From positions 1 to 40,759 of the forward strand of contig JAIEPU010000300.1 in assembly GCA_019748235.1 (NCBI GenBank): a stretch of DNA of 40,759 nucleotides, read 5' to 3'. The stretch's first letter is position 1, and each line of letters begins with the position of its first letter. The DNA comes from a bacterium. Its GTDB lineage: Bacteria; Planctomycetota; Planctomycetia; Kolteriales; Kolteriaceae. Below are positions 39,605 through 40,759 of this stretch, piece by piece. The notes under the pieces are model-generated. The model saw nothing but the letters and a program-made list of their open reading frames with translations. It did no database searches and was not told the origin of the DNA. The position numbers and the translations under genes are program-made.

Positions 39605-40759
39605 ATGAGTTCGTCCGACGCGGGTGACGGTAAGCGCTCATGGCGATCGGCAGGGGGAGGCACGGCAGGAGGAGCCGGCCAGGGTCCCTCTCCCGATCGA
39701 CCGCGCCGTTTCCGTGGCGGAAGCGCGGGAAGTCAAGTCAATCAGAAACAACCCGTTTGGTTCCGTCTCTTCGTTCCGATCGTCGCGCTCTTCGTCATTG
39801 CGGCGGGAATCGGCGTTCTTTTCTGGATGCTGCGGCTTGGGGCGACTCGGCCGCTCCTCGTGGCGTGGGCAGTCACTGATTACGAGTCTCCCGAGGTTCC
39901 ACTCAATCATTTCGCTTACCGAGATGTTCAAAAGATCCTCCGCTCTACCTCATTTGCTCTTGGGAACAGTCGTTCGGAAGTCGCGGCGGACAATCTTCAA
40001 ACACGCGGTGGATTCGAAAATTTCTTCGGCGGAACCGTTCCTCGGCTGCAAGATGACACGGTCGTTGTTTATTTGAGCGCTCACGGAATCAGTCGATCGG
40101 ATGGCGGATACATCCTCCTATCGGAATCGACGAGCGATTTGCAGACGCAGTATCCGGTTCGGCGCGTACTGGAACAAATGGCGCAATCTCCCGCCCGGCG
40201 AAAACTACTTGTGCTCGATGCCACCCGTATTTCATCCAGTCTCGAACTAGGGCTTTTGGGAAATGATTTTGTCGAGAACGTCAAAGCGGACTTTCAAGCG
40301 GTGACGAAGAACCTCCCGGAATCGAACAGTTTTTGGGTGTTTTTGTCGAGCGATTCGGGTCAGAATTCCTGGGCGTCCCGGTCGGTAGGACATTCCATTT
40401 TCGGCATTACGATGGCCTATGCCTTGCGAGGGGGAATCGCCGTCGATGCCGCCGATGATCGAGGGCGGACCGACGGCTACCTTTCGGTTCAGGAAATCAC
40501 GGACTATGTTCAGAAGCGCGTGGCGAGTTGGGCTCCACGATTTCGAGACGGTGCGATTCAACGACCTACCTGTTTGATGCACGGGCCAGATTTTCGATTG
40601 ATCCGAGCGGACGATCGTTTGACTGAGGAGCAACTTTTAAAGGAGGCGACCACCGAATCAAAAAAGGTGGACGACAAGGCTTCTGCCGCGAAGAAGGAAG
40701 AAGCGAAGCCCGCCGAAACAGCCGCGAAGGACGGGGCGGCGAAGGAGCCGACAAAGAGT
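39605..40759 (+). CDS. Second membrane-anchored pseudo-caspase (3' end outside window)
   Basis: The frame starts at the ATG at 39605 (GGAG eight bases upstream, in CGGAGCCACG) and is open at the window edge; 385 residues are visible. Residues 1-50 are Gly/Arg/Ser-rich, 53-76 are a membrane helix, and 85-325 a caspase-like domain. YLSAHG carries the expected catalytic His160, but LVLDATR (203-208) has Thr207 at the Cys position, so proteolysis is not expected. The domain is clearly paralogous to residues 75-330 of the protein at 30450: RSVGHSIFGITM, RTDGYLSVQEITDYV, RKLLVLDATRISSSLELG. After 340 the chain becomes Lys/Ala/Glu-rich, as in a flexible linker, so further domains probably follow outside the window. 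Divergent to the tssKLM cluster. Confidence 0.8.
   Translation, partial: MSSSDAGDGKRSWRSAGGGTAGGAGQGPSPDRPRRFRGGSAGSQVNQKQPVWFRLFVPIVALFVIAAGIGVLFWMLRLGATRPLLVAWAVTDYESPEVPLNHFAYRDVQKILRSTSFALGNSRSEVAADNLQTRGGFENFFGGTVPRLQDDTVVVYLSAHGISRSDGGYILLSESTSDLQTQYPVRRVLEQMAQSPARRKLLVLDATRISSSLELGLLGNDFVENVKADFQAVTKNLPESNSFWVFLSSDSGQNSWASRSVGHSIFGITMAYALRGGIAVDAADDRGRTDGYLSVQEITDYVQKRVASWAPRFRDGAIQRPTCLMHGPDFRLIRADDRLTEEQLLKEATTESKKVDDKASAAKKEEAKPAETAAKDGAAKEPTKS

Overview
The window looks like chromosomal DNA of a planctomycete. The evidence is gene content: a DUF1549/DUF1553 protein with a cytochrome-like haem site next to a cytochrome c/WD40 protein, a DUF1080 protein, a ThuA-like gene, several exported alpha/beta hydrolases, a sialidase-like protein with five Asp-boxes and many unrecognised lipoproteins. 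This family mix is characteristic of Planctomycetia. The exact order cannot be fixed from the sequence. No tRNA, rRNA, CRISPR array, insertion sequence or phage gene was seen.

Layout. 1-3316 (minus): cytochrome c/WD40 gene (3' end outside the window) behind a large PSD1-type protein. 3582-7841 (minus): an exported esterase-like protein, then a complete FecCD/BtuCDF-type importer (ATPase, permease, lipoprotein binding protein), with ATPase and permease coupled by an ATGA overlap. 7880-14435 (plus): DUF1080 protein, proline-rich lipoprotein, GT2 glycosyltransferase, an 816-residue tandem alpha/beta hydrolase and a sialidase-like propeller. 14472-19044 (minus): a tiny membrane protein, then aceE-aceF of the pyruvate dehydrogenase complex. 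19045-19854: a gene-free stretch with strong inverted repeats. 19855-25560: HAD protein, esterase, threonylcarbamoyl-AMP synthase, a frameshifted ThuA-like gene and a 685-residue tandem hydrolase. 25755-29591: small exported proteins, a 451-residue unknown exported protein, a VOC protein and a 64-residue coiled-coil protein.

The most unusual region is 29875-40759. A minus-strand cluster encodes recognisable type VI secretion parts: TssK (baseplate), TssL (DotU/IcmH) and a 515-residue TssM/IcmF protein that has lost its P-loop and stops just after its last membrane helix, where the periplasmic domain would begin. Immediately downstream lies a 1579-residue membrane-anchored protein with a caspase-like fold domain, a long helical region and a C-terminal von Willebrand A domain with a complete MIDAS. 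A divergent gene at 39605 encodes a shorter paralogue of the same caspase-like domain. Both domains have lost the catalytic cysteine, and one also the histidine, so they look like pseudo-caspases. A small BatD-like gene converges on the cluster. No sheath, tube, spike or TssJ gene is in view. My inference is a divergent T6SS-like envelope complex in which pseudo-caspase proteins replace the periplasmic part of TssM. The remainder of the system may lie beyond 40759.

A second theme is regulation. The two long tandem-hydrolase genes (10923 and 25560) each have a Shine-Dalgarno sequence buried in a near-perfect hairpin directly before the start codon, and each pairs one intact hydrolase domain with one domain that lacks the nucleophile motif.
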